A DNA stretch of 41,570 nt from NCBI GenBank assembly GCA_045541975.1, contig JAZQKB010000004.1, forward strand, positions 1 to 41,570. Direction: 5' to 3'. How positions within the stretch are numbered: the stretch's first letter is position 1; each line of letters begins with the position of its first letter. The DNA is from SIG452 sp045541975. Its GTDB lineage: Bacteria; Bacillota; Clostridia; UMGS1840. The notes beneath the pieces are model-generated. The model was not told the origin of the DNA. It saw nothing but the letters and a program-made list of their open reading frames with translations, and made no database searches. The translations under genes and the position numbers were made by a program. Of the stretch, positions 33,818 through 41,564 are shown piece after piece.

Positions 33818-34024
33818 ATGGCAAAAGTAACATTTAACGAAAACGCTTGTAAAGGCTGTTATCTTTGCATGGACGTTTGTCCTAAAAAGATTATTAAAAA
33901 AGCTACTGACCGTTTGAACGTGAAGGGCTTTAACCCCGTTGAAGTGCTGGATATGGACCAGTGCATCGGTTGTGCATTCTGTGCAACCATTTGTCCCGAC
34001 GTGGTTATCACCGTTGAGAAATAA
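33818..34024 (+). CDS. 2-oxoacid:ferredoxin oxidoreductase, delta (ferredoxin) subunit
   Basis: 68 residues from the ATG at 33818, with a GAGGAAAGGA ribosome site. Two [4Fe-4S] cysteine sets are visible: Cys11, 14, 17, 21 (CKGCYLCMDVC) and Cys49, 52, 55, 59 (CIGCAFCATIC). It passes electrons from the TPP subunit to external ferredoxin. First of four clustered subunits. Confidence 0.93.
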   Translation: MAKVTFNENACKGCYLCMDVCPKKIIKKATDRLNVKGFNPVEVLDMDQCIGCAFCATICPDVVITVEK

Positions 34025-34045
34025 GTAGGAAAGGATTGAAATACG

Positions 34046-35107
34046 ATGAGTGAAAAAGTTTTAATGAAAGGGAACGAAGCAATTGCTGAAGCTGCAATCC
34101 GTAGCGGATGTAAACTGTTCTTCGGTTATCCCATTACTCCTCAGACTGAGGTTTCCGCTTATATGTCCAAAAGAATGCCTCAGGTGGACGGACTTTATCT
34201 GCAGGCTGAAAGTGAAGTTGCGGCAATCAACATGGTATACGGTGCTGCAGCGGCAGGTGCAAGAGTTATGACCTCTTCCTCCAGCCCCGGAATTAGCTTG
34301 AAACAGGAAGGTATTTCCTACATAGCAGGTGCAGATTTACCTTGCGTTATCATCAACATCGTTCGTGGTGGACCCGGTCTTGGCGGTATTCAGCCTGCTC
34401 AGTCTGACTATTTCCAGGCAACCAAAGGCGGCGGTCACGGTGACTACAACTTAGTGGTATTGGCTCCCTCCACCATTCAGGAATGTGTGGACTTAACCTA
34501 CAAAGCATTTGATATTGCAGATCAGTATCGTGTGCCCGTTATGATTATGGGAGACGGTATGTTAGGTCAGATGATGGAACCTGTTTCCTTCCCGGAACAT
34601 GACGATTCTGTTACCTTTGATAAATCCTGGGCTTGCGATACTACCGGTATGAAACGTAAGAAAAATATCGTAAACTCCTTATACATCAATCCCGATGAAC
34701 TGGAAAATTTGGTTTGGGAACGTCAGAAGCGTTACGATTTAATCACCGCAAACGAAACCCGTGCCGAAACCTTCTTCTGTGAGGATGCAGATATTGTTTT
34801 AGTGGCATACGGCACCATCGCCAGAGTGGCAATGAATGCTGTGAAAAAAGCAAGAGCAATGGGCATCAAAGCCGGTTTAATCCGTCCCATCACCCTGTGG
34901 CCCTTCCCGGAACAGGAAATTGCCAATGTTGCGAAAACTGCTAAGAGTTTCTTAAGCGTGGAAATGAGCACCGGTCAGATGGTTTATGACGTAAAACTGG
35001 CTGTGAACGGAAAATGCCCCGTGGAATTTTACGGAAGAACCGGTGGCGTGGTACCTGTTCCTCAGGAAATTCTGGACAAAATCGTAGAAATGTCCAAAAA
35101 ACTGTAA
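34046..35107 (+). CDS. vorB: 2-oxoacid:ferredoxin oxidoreductase, alpha subunit (VorB/KorA)
   Basis: 353 residues. It has the pyrimidine-binding domain of the POR superfamily: LMKGNEAIAEAAIRSGCKLF, GYPITPQTEV and SPGISLKQEGISY, with GGPGLGGIQPAQSDYFQA. Most similar in my reading to proteins named 3-methyl-2-oxobutanoate dehydrogenase subunit VorB, though 2-oxoglutarate is an equally plausible substrate for the complex. Confidence 0.93.
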   Translation: MSEKVLMKGNEAIAEAAIRSGCKLFFGYPITPQTEVSAYMSKRMPQVDGLYLQAESEVAAINMVYGAAAAGARVMTSSSSPGISLKQEGISYIAGADLPCVIINIVRGGPGLGGIQPAQSDYFQATKGGGHGDYNLVVLAPSTIQECVDLTYKAFDIADQYRVPVMIMGDGMLGQMMEPVSFPEHDDSVTFDKSWACDTTGMKRKKNIVNSLYINPDELENLVWERQKRYDLITANETRAETFFCEDADIVLVAYGTIARVAMNAVKKARAMGIKAGLIRPITLWPFPEQEIANVAKTAKSFLSVEMSTGQMVYDVKLAVNGKCPVEFYGRTGGVVPVPQEILDKIVEMSKKL

Positions 35108-35124
35108 GAGGGAGGATGAAAAAG

Positions 35125-35877
35125 ATGAGTATTGTATTTGAAAAACCCCATGCACTCTCTGATGTGGGCTTCCATTATTGCCCCGGCTGTACCCACGGTA
35201 TTGTGCACCGTTTGGTAGCAGAAGTGCTGGATGAATTAAAATTAGAAGGCGAAGCAGTTGGGATTGCATCCGTAGGTTGTTCCGTATTCTCCTACAACTA
35301 TTTTGAATGTGACATGGTGCAGGCAGCACACGGTCGTGCTCCCGCAGTTGCAACCGGCGTAAAAAGAGCACATCCTGACAAGGTGGTATTTACCTACCAG
35401 GGTGACGGTGACTTACTGGCAATCGGTACTGCAGAAACCATTCACGCAGCAACCCGTGGCGAAAACATCACCGTGGTATTTATCAACAACTGTATCTACG
35501 GTATGACCGGCGGTCAGATGGCTCCCACCTCTTTGGTTGGTCAGGTTACCCAGACCACTCCCTACGGCAGAAAAACCGAAACTCAGGGTTGGCCCATCAA
35601 CGGCTGTGAACTGGTTTCTCAGCTGGAAGGCACTGCGTTAGCTCAGCGTGTTGCAGTCAACAACGTTAAAAACATCCGCGAAGCAAAAGCAGCAATCAAA
35701 AAAGCATTCACCTATCAGACCGAGAAAAAAGGCTTCACCTTTGTGGAAGTTCTGTCCACTTGCCCCACCAACTGGGGTCTTTCTCCCCAAGAATCCTTAA
35801 AATGGATGGAAGAAAATATGATGCCGCAGTATCCCTTAGGTGTGTATAAAGACAAAGGTGCGAAAGGAGACGAATAG
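35125..35877 (+). CDS. 2-oxoacid:ferredoxin oxidoreductase, beta (TPP) subunit
   Basis: 250 residues from the ATG at 35125, nine bases after GGAGG; an ATG at 35116 sits directly on that site and is less likely. The TPP-binding part reads YQGDGDLLAIGTAETIHA and INNCIYGMTGGQMAPTS, with the early FHYCPGCTHG cysteines typical of KorB/VorA. It decarboxylates the 2-oxoacid and forms the acyl-CoA with the alpha subunit. Confidence 0.93.
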   Translation: MSIVFEKPHALSDVGFHYCPGCTHGIVHRLVAEVLDELKLEGEAVGIASVGCSVFSYNYFECDMVQAAHGRAPAVATGVKRAHPDKVVFTYQGDGDLLAIGTAETIHAATRGENITVVFINNCIYGMTGGQMAPTSLVGQVTQTTPYGRKTETQGWPINGCELVSQLEGTALAQRVAVNNVKNIREAKAAIKKAFTYQTEKKGFTFVEVLSTCPTNWGLSPQESLKWMEENMMPQYPLGVYKDKGAKGDE

Positions 35878-35878
35878 T

Positions 35879-36409
35879 ATGCAGAAAGAATTTATTATTT
35901 CCGGTTTTGGCGGACAGGGCATTCTGTTTATCGGAAAACTCCTTGCTTACACCGGCATGAAAAATAACTACGAGGTATCCTGGCTTCCGTCTTACGGACC
36001 GGAAATGCGTGGCGGTACCGCAAGCTGTAACGTTATTATCTCCGACGATGCCATTGGTTCTCCCTTAGTAACTGAAGCAACCGAAGTTATCGCAATGAAT
36101 GGCCCCTCTTTCGTGAAATTTGAAAAGAGTGTGGCAAAAGGCGGCACCTTATATTATGATAGCTCTTTGGTTCAGCCTACTCCCACTCGTGACGATATCA
36201 ACTATGTGGGTGTGGAAGCAACCAAATTAGCCACCGAAATGGGAATGGGCAAATTAGCGAACATGTTCTTGGTGGGCAAAGTGTTAAAAGAATCCAAAGT
36301 GTTTGAATTAGATGTAATTTTTGAAGCGTTAAAAGGATTGGTTCCCGCAAAGAAACCAGAACTTTATGACTTAAACAAAAAAGCTATCGAAGCAGGCGCA
36401 AACTTATAA
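35879..36409 (+). CDS. 2-oxoacid:ferredoxin oxidoreductase, gamma subunit
   Basis: 176 residues from the ATG at 35879, one base after the beta subunit stop; ribosome site AAGGAG lies in the beta gene. The N-terminal SGFGGQGILFIGKLLAYTGM and SYGPEMRGGTASCNVIISD identify the gamma (CoA-binding) subunit. The four-gene order delta-alpha-beta-gamma matches KOR/VOR complexes. The operon supplies reduced ferredoxin or, in reverse, fixes CO2 onto acyl-CoAs. Confidence 0.93.
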   Translation: MQKEFIISGFGGQGILFIGKLLAYTGMKNNYEVSWLPSYGPEMRGGTASCNVIISDDAIGSPLVTEATEVIAMNGPSFVKFEKSVAKGGTLYYDSSLVQPTPTRDDINYVGVEATKLATEMGMGKLANMFLVGKVLKESKVFELDVIFEALKGLVPAKKPELYDLNKKAIEAGANL

Positions 36410-36435
36410 TTCTTTTCATTTTGAGAAATACTTTT

Positions 36436-36464
36436 TTCAGCGGAGGGAGTATCCTTCCACTGAA
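36436..36464 (+). terminator. Possible weak terminator or attenuator between the oxidoreductase genes and lysA
   Basis: TTCAGCGGAGGG pairs with CCTTCCACTGAA around an AGTAT loop, with one C-A mismatch and one G-T pair, followed by only TTTG. Partial termination is possible. Confidence 0.4.
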
Positions 36465-36489
36465 TTTGTAACAAGCGAGGATTCTTTTC

Positions 36490-37791
36490 ATGAATTTTGT
36501 TTCAGAGAATTTAGGAGTCAATGAGCAGGGACACCTCACCATCGGTGGGGTAGACGTGATGGTTTTAAAAGAAAAATACGGTACTCCGCTCTATGTGATG
36601 GATGAGGATATGATTCGCTCTCATCTTGGTATCTACCGTGATGCTTTAGATACCTATTATGGTGGAAACGGACTTTGTCAGTTTGCCTCCAAAGCCTTCT
36701 GCACCAAGTATATGTGTAAAATTGTGGCAGAGGAAGGTTTAGGACTTGATGTGGTATCAGGCGGCGAGCTTTATACTGCGTTATCTGCCGGTTTTCCCGG
36801 GGATAAAATCTGTTTTCACGGCAATAATAAAACCAAAGACGAGCTTACTTTTGCTATTGGCCACGATGTGGGTACTATTGTGGTGGACAATATTTTTGAA
36901 TTAGAGCAGATTGAAAATATTGCAAAAGAAATGGGCAAAACTCAGAATGTTTTGTTCAGAATCAAACCCGGCGTGGATGCTCATACCCACGATTTTATTA
37001 TGACCGGTCAGATTGATTCCAAATTTGGGTTTGCCTTAGAAACCGTTGAAGCACTGTCTGCCGTGGGAGCGGTAAAAAATCAAAAGCATGTTTGCTACAA
37101 AGGACTGCATTGTCATATCGGTTCTCAGATTTTTGATGTGGAACCGTTTCGGGAAACTGCCAAAGTCATGATGAAATTCATCAAAGAAATCAAAGACAAA
37201 CTTGGTCTTACTACCGAAGAGCTGGACTTAGGCGGCGGTTTCGGGATTCGTTATGTGGAATCGGATGATCCCATTCCCTATGATTTATATATCAAAGCGG
37301 TTTCTGAGGAAGTAAAAGCTCAGGCACAATTTTTTGGCATCGCGGTTCCCAAAATTTTAATGGAGCCGGGCAGATCTATTGTAGCACCTGCAGGTATCAC
37401 CGTGTACGAGGTAGGTTGCGTTAAGGAAATCCCCAATATTCGCACCTATGTGTCGGTAGACGGCGGTATGGCAGATAATCCCCGTTATATTATGTATGGA
37501 GCAGAGTATTCTGCTGCATTGGCAAATAAAGCGGGCGAAAGTGCTGATTACACCTATACCGTGGCAGGAAAATGCTGTGAATCAGGCGATATTTTAATTG
37601 AAAATGCCAAGCTTCCCAAAGTGGAAGTGGGAGATACCCTTTGCGTGCTGGCAACCGGTGCCTATAATTATTCCATGGCATCCAACTATAACCGGATTCC
37701 CAGACCTGCAGTGGTGATGGTTTCAGGTGGAAAAGACAAGCTGATTGTAAAACGTGAAACTTATGAAGACATTATCAAAAATGACTTATAA
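36490..37791 (+). CDS. lysA: Diaminopimelate decarboxylase
   Basis: 433 residues, ATG eight bases after GCGAGGA. The PLP lysine is in QFASKAFCTKYM (near residue 60), followed by VVSGGELYTAL and GLHCHIGSQI, then LDLGGGFGIRY and EPGRSIV, all standard for the alanine-racemase-like PLP fold of LysA. The C-terminal CESGDILI supplies the substrate Cys/Glu. It turns meso-diaminopimelate into lysine. The thioredoxin gene follows 21 bases later. Confidence 0.96.
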   Translation: MNFVSENLGVNEQGHLTIGGVDVMVLKEKYGTPLYVMDEDMIRSHLGIYRDALDTYYGGNGLCQFASKAFCTKYMCKIVAEEGLGLDVVSGGELYTALSAGFPGDKICFHGNNKTKDELTFAIGHDVGTIVVDNIFELEQIENIAKEMGKTQNVLFRIKPGVDAHTHDFIMTGQIDSKFGFALETVEALSAVGAVKNQKHVCYKGLHCHIGSQIFDVEPFRETAKVMMKFIKEIKDKLGLTTEELDLGGGFGIRYVESDDPIPYDLYIKAVSEEVKAQAQFFGIAVPKILMEPGRSIVAPAGITVYEVGCVKEIPNIRTYVSVDGGMADNPRYIMYGAEYSAALANKAGESADYTYTVAGKCCESGDILIENAKLPKVEVGDTLCVLATGAYNYSMASNYNRIPRPAVVMVSGGKDKLIVKRETYEDIIKNDL

Positions 37792-37812
37792 TTCTTTTAA
37801 TGAGGTGTTTTT

Positions 37813-38112
37813 ATGGAATTAAAAAACTTTCAGGAAGATGTCATGGAGCAAACTCTCCCTGTATTGGTAGACTTTTTTGCTACCTGGTGCGGTCCCTGCA
37901 AAATGTTGGCACCCGTACTGGAAGAGCTGGAAGCCGAATACGGTGACAAGTTCAAAATCGTGAAAGTGGATATTGATCAACATATTGAACTTGCACGGCA
38001 GTACCGTGTGGCAACTGTTCCCACCATGATGGTATTTGAACATGGCGAATTAAAGGATTCCCTCATCGGTTATCATTCCAAAGAAGAATTGGTGGAACTC
38101 TTAGGCGTATAA
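37813..38112 (+). CDS. trxA: Thioredoxin
   Basis: 99 residues, slightly short but complete. The active site is WCGPC (Cys26, Cys29) preceded by VDFFATWCG, with the cis-proline region TVPTMMVFEHGE. It reduces protein disulfides using thioredoxin reductase, which is not in this window. It ends at a strong terminator. Confidence 0.96.
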   Translation: MELKNFQEDVMEQTLPVLVDFFATWCGPCKMLAPVLEELEAEYGDKFKIVKVDIDQHIELARQYRVATVPTMMVFEHGELKDSLIGYHSKEELVELLGV

Positions 38113-38143
38113 AAAAAGGCGGATTAAAAATCCGCCTTTTTTT
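38111..38143. terminator. Bidirectional terminator between trxA and DUF554 gene
   Basis: A perfect 15-bp stem (AAAAAAAGGCGGATT / AATCCGCCTTTTTTT) with an AAA loop overlaps the trxA stop codon and serves both convergent genes. Confidence 0.92.
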
Positions 38144-38159
38144 ATACAATTTTATTCTG

Positions 38160-38864
38160 TTAAAAAGTGAAATTTGGAATCAGTGTTGCAATATAATAAA
38201 TAATGGGTGCAAATATAATTGCGGGCAAAAAGTCTGCCACCTTGATTTTGGTAATGCCCATCAGATTGGTTCCAATCATCATAATGAGAATAGAGCCTAC
38301 ACAAGTCATTTCGTTGATGGCACCCAGGGTCATGGCAGGGGCAAGAAGACCTGCTAACAAAACCAGTCCGCCCTGAATCACAAGTACTGAACCCGATGCT
38401 AACATCACCCCGAATCCGAGACTGGACGCCAGCATCATGGAAGATACAAAGTCCAGCGTTGCTTTGGTAAACAGGATAGAGTTATCTCCGATGAGGCCGG
38501 CCTGAATAGAGCCGGTCACCGTCATAGAACCAACACAGAACAAAAGCGTTGCAGTGACGAGTCCTTCCGCTATAGAAGCTTTTTGGTTTTCCTTTTTTAG
38601 TTTTACTTCCACATAGTTTGCTAAGCGATTGATGGCATCGTCAATGTTTAGAAGTGTTCCCGTTATGGTTCCTAATACCATTGATGCAATCACCACCAGC
38701 ACATTCTGACCGCACAAACTTCCCGATATCCCGATATACAGGGTGCAGGCTCCCAAGCCAATCATAGTGGCAGAGCTTACCCGTTTGGGAATCCCTTTTT
38801 GAAATAATAACCCGATACCGGAGCCTAAAAGCACCGTTATCACATTTACAAAAACGCCTAACAT
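38160..38864 (-). CDS. DUF554 family membrane protein (YdfK/YqgA-like)
   Basis: 234 residues with about six to seven membrane helices. The start MLGVFVNVITVLLGSGIGLL and GLGACTLYIGISGSL are typical of DUF554. The family is widespread and its transport role is unknown. The gene is expressed towards the trxA terminator. A GAGAAG ribosome site precedes the ATG at 38864. Confidence 0.88.
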   Translation of the reverse strand: MLGVFVNVITVLLGSGIGLLFQKGIPKRVSSATMIGLGACTLYIGISGSLCGQNVLVVIASMVLGTITGTLLNIDDAINRLANYVEVKLKKENQKASIAEGLVTATLLFCVGSMTVTGSIQAGLIGDNSILFTKATLDFVSSMMLASSLGFGVMLASGSVLVIQGGLVLLAGLLAPAMTLGAINEMTCVGSILIMMIGTNLMGITKIKVADFLPAIIFAPIIYYIATLIPNFTF

Positions 38865-38896
38865 AGTTTTCTTCTCTTTCTTTTTTTAATAGGAAA

Positions 38897-38932
38897 CCAA
38901 AGTCCCCTGCATCCGAAACGGGTGCAGAGGAC
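38897..38932 (-). terminator. Terminator after the beta-eliminating lyase gene
   Basis: On the minus strand GTCCTCTGCACCCG pairs with CGGATGCAGGGGAC around TTT (one mismatch, one G-T pair), followed by TTTGGTTT. It begins ten bases past the lyase stop codon. Confidence 0.65.
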
Positions 38933-38942
38933 AACTTATGTA

Positions 38943-40391
38943 TTATTGATCTTCGCCGAAATCTTTGATGTATGCTTCTAAGAGCTTTTGGGGCCAATCG
39001 GATACCGGTTCCAATTTACCGGTAAAGAAACGAAGGGTTTTAGGTTCGTGGACGAAACGGAGTCCGCCGATTAACTCTCTGTGGTCATATAACCATTTCA
39101 CACGGTCAATTACATATTCAGTCTGAGAAAGTGTGAACACACGTCTCGGGAATGCCAGACGAACCATTTCCACGGATGCGATATGTTCTGTTCCGTCAGG
39201 ATTTCTTTCTTCAGACAAGGTACCACGTTCCATTCCTCTGATACCGCCACAAAGGTAAAGCGCTGCCACCAAAGAACCTGCGGGATACTGTTCAGCGGGA
39301 ATATGACTTACCACATCACGGGCATCAATGTGAGCACCCAGTCCGCCACCGGGAGTAATCATTGGAACACCTAATTTATCTAATTCGGTTACGCAATGGT
39401 TGATAAACTGAGGCCCCTGAGAAATAATATCTAAATCCATGGTTTCGTCAAACCCGATGATTAAAGCTTCCATTTCTTTTACTGACATACCGCCGTAAGT
39501 GAGGAAACCTTCAAACATGGTGATGTAGTCTTCCATTTCATGGAATAGTTTTTCGTCACGAATTAAAATTCCACCGCCTCTGCCGAAGCCGAATTTACGT
39601 GCGGAGAAGTAAACAATGTCAAACAAATCTGCAATCATTCTGGTGATTTCTGCAATGGATTTATCCTTCATGGATTCTTCGCGGGTTTTAATGAAGTATA
39701 AGTTATCCTGCAATAAGGAAGCGTCTAACACGGTGGTAATACCGTAGGATTTTGCAAGCTCTGTTGCTACTTTCATGTTTTCGTAGGAAATAGGTTGTCC
39801 GCCAATTAAGTTGGTACCTGCTTCCAGTCTTAAATATGCAATGTTATCGGCACCTTCTTTTTCAATGCAGGCTTTCACTTTATCTAAATCAATGTTGCCT
39901 TTAAAGGGAAGATTACTTTTTACTACCAGACCTTCGTCTTTGATTAATTCTTCCACTCTGCCACCAATACGGGTAACATGCGCTTTGGAAGTGGTGAAAT
40001 GGTAGTTCATAATGACACAGTTGCCCGGTTTTACAAAGTGCTGTGCAATAATATGTTCGCAGGCACGTCCCTGATGGGCAGGTAACAGATGTTTGATTCC
40101 GAAGATTTCTTCTAATTTGTCTCTCATTCTGTAGAAGGTTTCGGAACCAGCGTAAGCATCATCTGCTCTTAACATAGCAGATTGCATATTGTCACTCATA
40201 GCGTTTACGCCGGAGTCGGTGAGCATATCCATAAAGATGTCACCGTTATGAAGCATGAATGTATTAAAGCCTGCATCCTGCAGTTTTGCCAAACGGTCTC
40301 TGGCAGGTAACAGGGTTAATTTTTGTACGATTTTTACCTTATGCATCTCCATCGGCACAGGTGTGCGATTGTAAAATTTAATTTCTGGCAT
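38943..40391 (-). CDS. Divergent tryptophanase/tyrosine phenol-lyase-family PLP enzyme
   Basis: 482 residues from the ATG at 40391, eight bases after GGAGGA; the longer frame upstream runs through the promoter. Fold type I beta-eliminating lyase: DMLTDSGVNAMS, DDAYAGSETFY, AHQGRACEH (phosphate-binding) and Schiff-base Lys266 in FSARKFGFGRGGG. Arg389 in GGIRGMERG corresponds to tyrosine phenol-lyase Arg381, absent in tryptophanase. However, the conserved PLP-contact Arg (DxxR) is Leu226 here (LDASL) and the Asp after the lysine is Phe. So indole- or phenol-forming activity cannot be assumed; another amino acid could be the substrate. Divergent from a LysR-type regulator. Confidence 0.8.
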   Translation of the reverse strand: MPEIKFYNRTPVPMEMHKVKIVQKLTLLPARDRLAKLQDAGFNTFMLHNGDIFMDMLTDSGVNAMSDNMQSAMLRADDAYAGSETFYRMRDKLEEIFGIKHLLPAHQGRACEHIIAQHFVKPGNCVIMNYHFTTSKAHVTRIGGRVEELIKDEGLVVKSNLPFKGNIDLDKVKACIEKEGADNIAYLRLEAGTNLIGGQPISYENMKVATELAKSYGITTVLDASLLQDNLYFIKTREESMKDKSIAEITRMIADLFDIVYFSARKFGFGRGGGILIRDEKLFHEMEDYITMFEGFLTYGGMSVKEMEALIIGFDETMDLDIISQGPQFINHCVTELDKLGVPMITPGGGLGAHIDARDVVSHIPAEQYPAGSLVAALYLCGGIRGMERGTLSEERNPDGTEHIASVEMVRLAFPRRVFTLSQTEYVIDRVKWLYDHRELIGGLRFVHEPKTLRFFTGKLEPVSDWPQKLLEAYIKDFGEDQ

Positions 40392-40428
40392 TTTTATTTC
40401 CTCCAAGTCTTGCTTTTTTCTGTAACAT

Positions 40429-40457
40429 AGTATATAATAAAATTCGACATTAGTCAA
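40429..40457 (-). promoter_or_regulatory. Promoter of the beta-eliminating lyase gene
   Basis: On the minus strand TTGACT (40457-40452) and TATACT (40434-40429) are 17 bases apart, with transcription starting near 40422. Confidence 0.75.
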
Positions 40458-40472
40458 ACAAATGGCTTTAAT
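40444..40472 (+). promoter_or_regulatory. Possible LysR gene promoter
   Basis: TCGACA (40444-40449) and TTTAAT (40467-40472), 17 bases apart, would fire the LysR gene and overlap the lyase promoter. Confidence 0.3.
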
Positions 40473-40480
40473 ACCTATTA
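40469..40480. promoter_or_regulatory. Candidate LysR operator
   Basis: The perfect dyad TAATA-CC-TATTA lies about 50 bases upstream of the predicted lyase transcription start, where LysR-type activators often bind. It also overlaps the possible LysR -10, which would fit autorepression. Confidence 0.35.
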
Positions 40481-40510
40481 TCGAAAAATTAGATGCTGGA
40501 GAGAACCGAT

Positions 40511-41401
40511 ATGGAATTACGGAATTTAATCTCATTTATCTCTGTTGCAGAGCTTGGAAGCTTTACCAAAGCCGCAGAACAGCTTGGTTATTCGCAGTCT
40601 ACCATTTCCTTTCAGATTAAGCAGCTGGAAGAAGAACTGGGGTGTTTGCTGTTTGAAAGAATCAATCACACCATTACCTTAACTAAGCGTGGGCACGAAC
40701 TGGTTACCTATGCCCATCAGATCCGCGCATTAACCGAAGAATTTAAAGAGAGTCTGGAGGATGAAAAGAAAATCAGCGGTCATGTTCATGTGGTAACACC
40801 CGACTCAGTTTGTGAAGATATGATTTATCATAACTACATTAATTTTCACACAAAATATCCGGATATTTCTATCCAGTTTACCACGGCAGACACGGCTGTC
40901 ATGTTTGATATGCTGGACCATAATGAAGCAGATGTGATTATCACGCTGGACAGCCATTCTTATCATAAAGACTATGTAATTGCAAAGGAAGAATCCCTTT
41001 CCATGCACTTTGTGGCAAATGTTAATTCCAGATTTGCCAAAGCCAAAAATTTATCCATTCAGGATATTATAGAGGAACCGTTTGTGCTGACAGAATACGG
41101 ACAAGGTTATAGAAAGGTTTTTGATAAAGAACTTGCAAAAAGGTCTCTGAAAATCACGCCGATTTTGGAAATCGGACGTACTGATATTATCACAGCATTA
41201 CTTTCTCAAAGCGACATGCTTTCCTTTTTGCCTGATTTTGTTACCAATGATATGGTAAAAGCGGGACACTTATGCTATCTGGATGTTTGCGATATGAATA
41301 TCGAAATCTGGAAGCAGTTGATTTACCATAAAAATAAATGGATGTCCAAGGCGTTAAAAACCTTCATCGAATATGTGAAAGAAAACGAGTTTTCAAACTA
41401 G
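40511..41401 (+). CDS. LysR-type transcriptional regulator
   Basis: 296 residues from the ATG at 40511, seven bases after GGAGAG. The N-terminal winged helix reads SFTKAAEQLGYSQSTISFQI (residues ~17-36), then the effector-binding domain (VVTPDSVCEDMIYHN; SDMLSFLPDFVTNDMV). Divergent transcription strongly suggests that it controls the lyase gene, probably in response to its amino-acid substrate. It ends in its own terminator. Confidence 0.93.
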   Translation: MELRNLISFISVAELGSFTKAAEQLGYSQSTISFQIKQLEEELGCLLFERINHTITLTKRGHELVTYAHQIRALTEEFKESLEDEKKISGHVHVVTPDSVCEDMIYHNYINFHTKYPDISIQFTTADTAVMFDMLDHNEADVIITLDSHSYHKDYVIAKEESLSMHFVANVNSRFAKAKNLSIQDIIEEPFVLTEYGQGYRKVFDKELAKRSLKITPILEIGRTDIITALLSQSDMLSFLPDFVTNDMVKAGHLCYLDVCDMNIEIWKQLIYHKNKWMSKALKTFIEYVKENEFSN

Positions 41402-41429
41402 AAAAAACCGGGAGGATTCCCGGTTTTTT
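41402..41429 (+). terminator. Intrinsic terminator after the LysR gene
   Basis: A 12-bp stem (AAAAAACCGGGA / TCCCGGTTTTTT) with a GGAT loop starts right after the stop codon. Confidence 0.9.
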
Positions 41430-41498
41430 ATTGTATAACGAAAACCACCAGCAATGCTGGTGGAATAAAAAAGCTTTAGCTATGCATAGAAAAAAGAA

Positions 41499-41556
41499 TC
41501 CTCCTTTGATATAATAAAGGCAGGTCTAGCCAACCGCCTAATCAATCAAAGGAGGA
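41499..41556 (+). promoter_or_regulatory. Stem sequestering a ribosome-binding site
   Basis: TCCTCCTTTGAT (41499-41510) is a perfect 12-base inverted copy of ATCAAAGGAGGA (41545-41556), which contains the Shine-Dalgarno AAAGGAGG of the next gene. The intervening segment has its own imperfect hairpin (41518-41539) and a TATAAT at 41510-41515. Transcripts entering from upstream would mask the ribosome site; transcripts from the internal -10 would lack the masking arm and be translated. Confidence 0.6.
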
Positions 41557-41564
41557 ATCAAGTG

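Noticed and set aside
41445..41463. A second terminator of the LysR gene
   Set aside because: The hairpin has no T-run on the plus strand and a good terminator already ends the LysR gene; it fits better as a terminal hairpin of the IS-like element.
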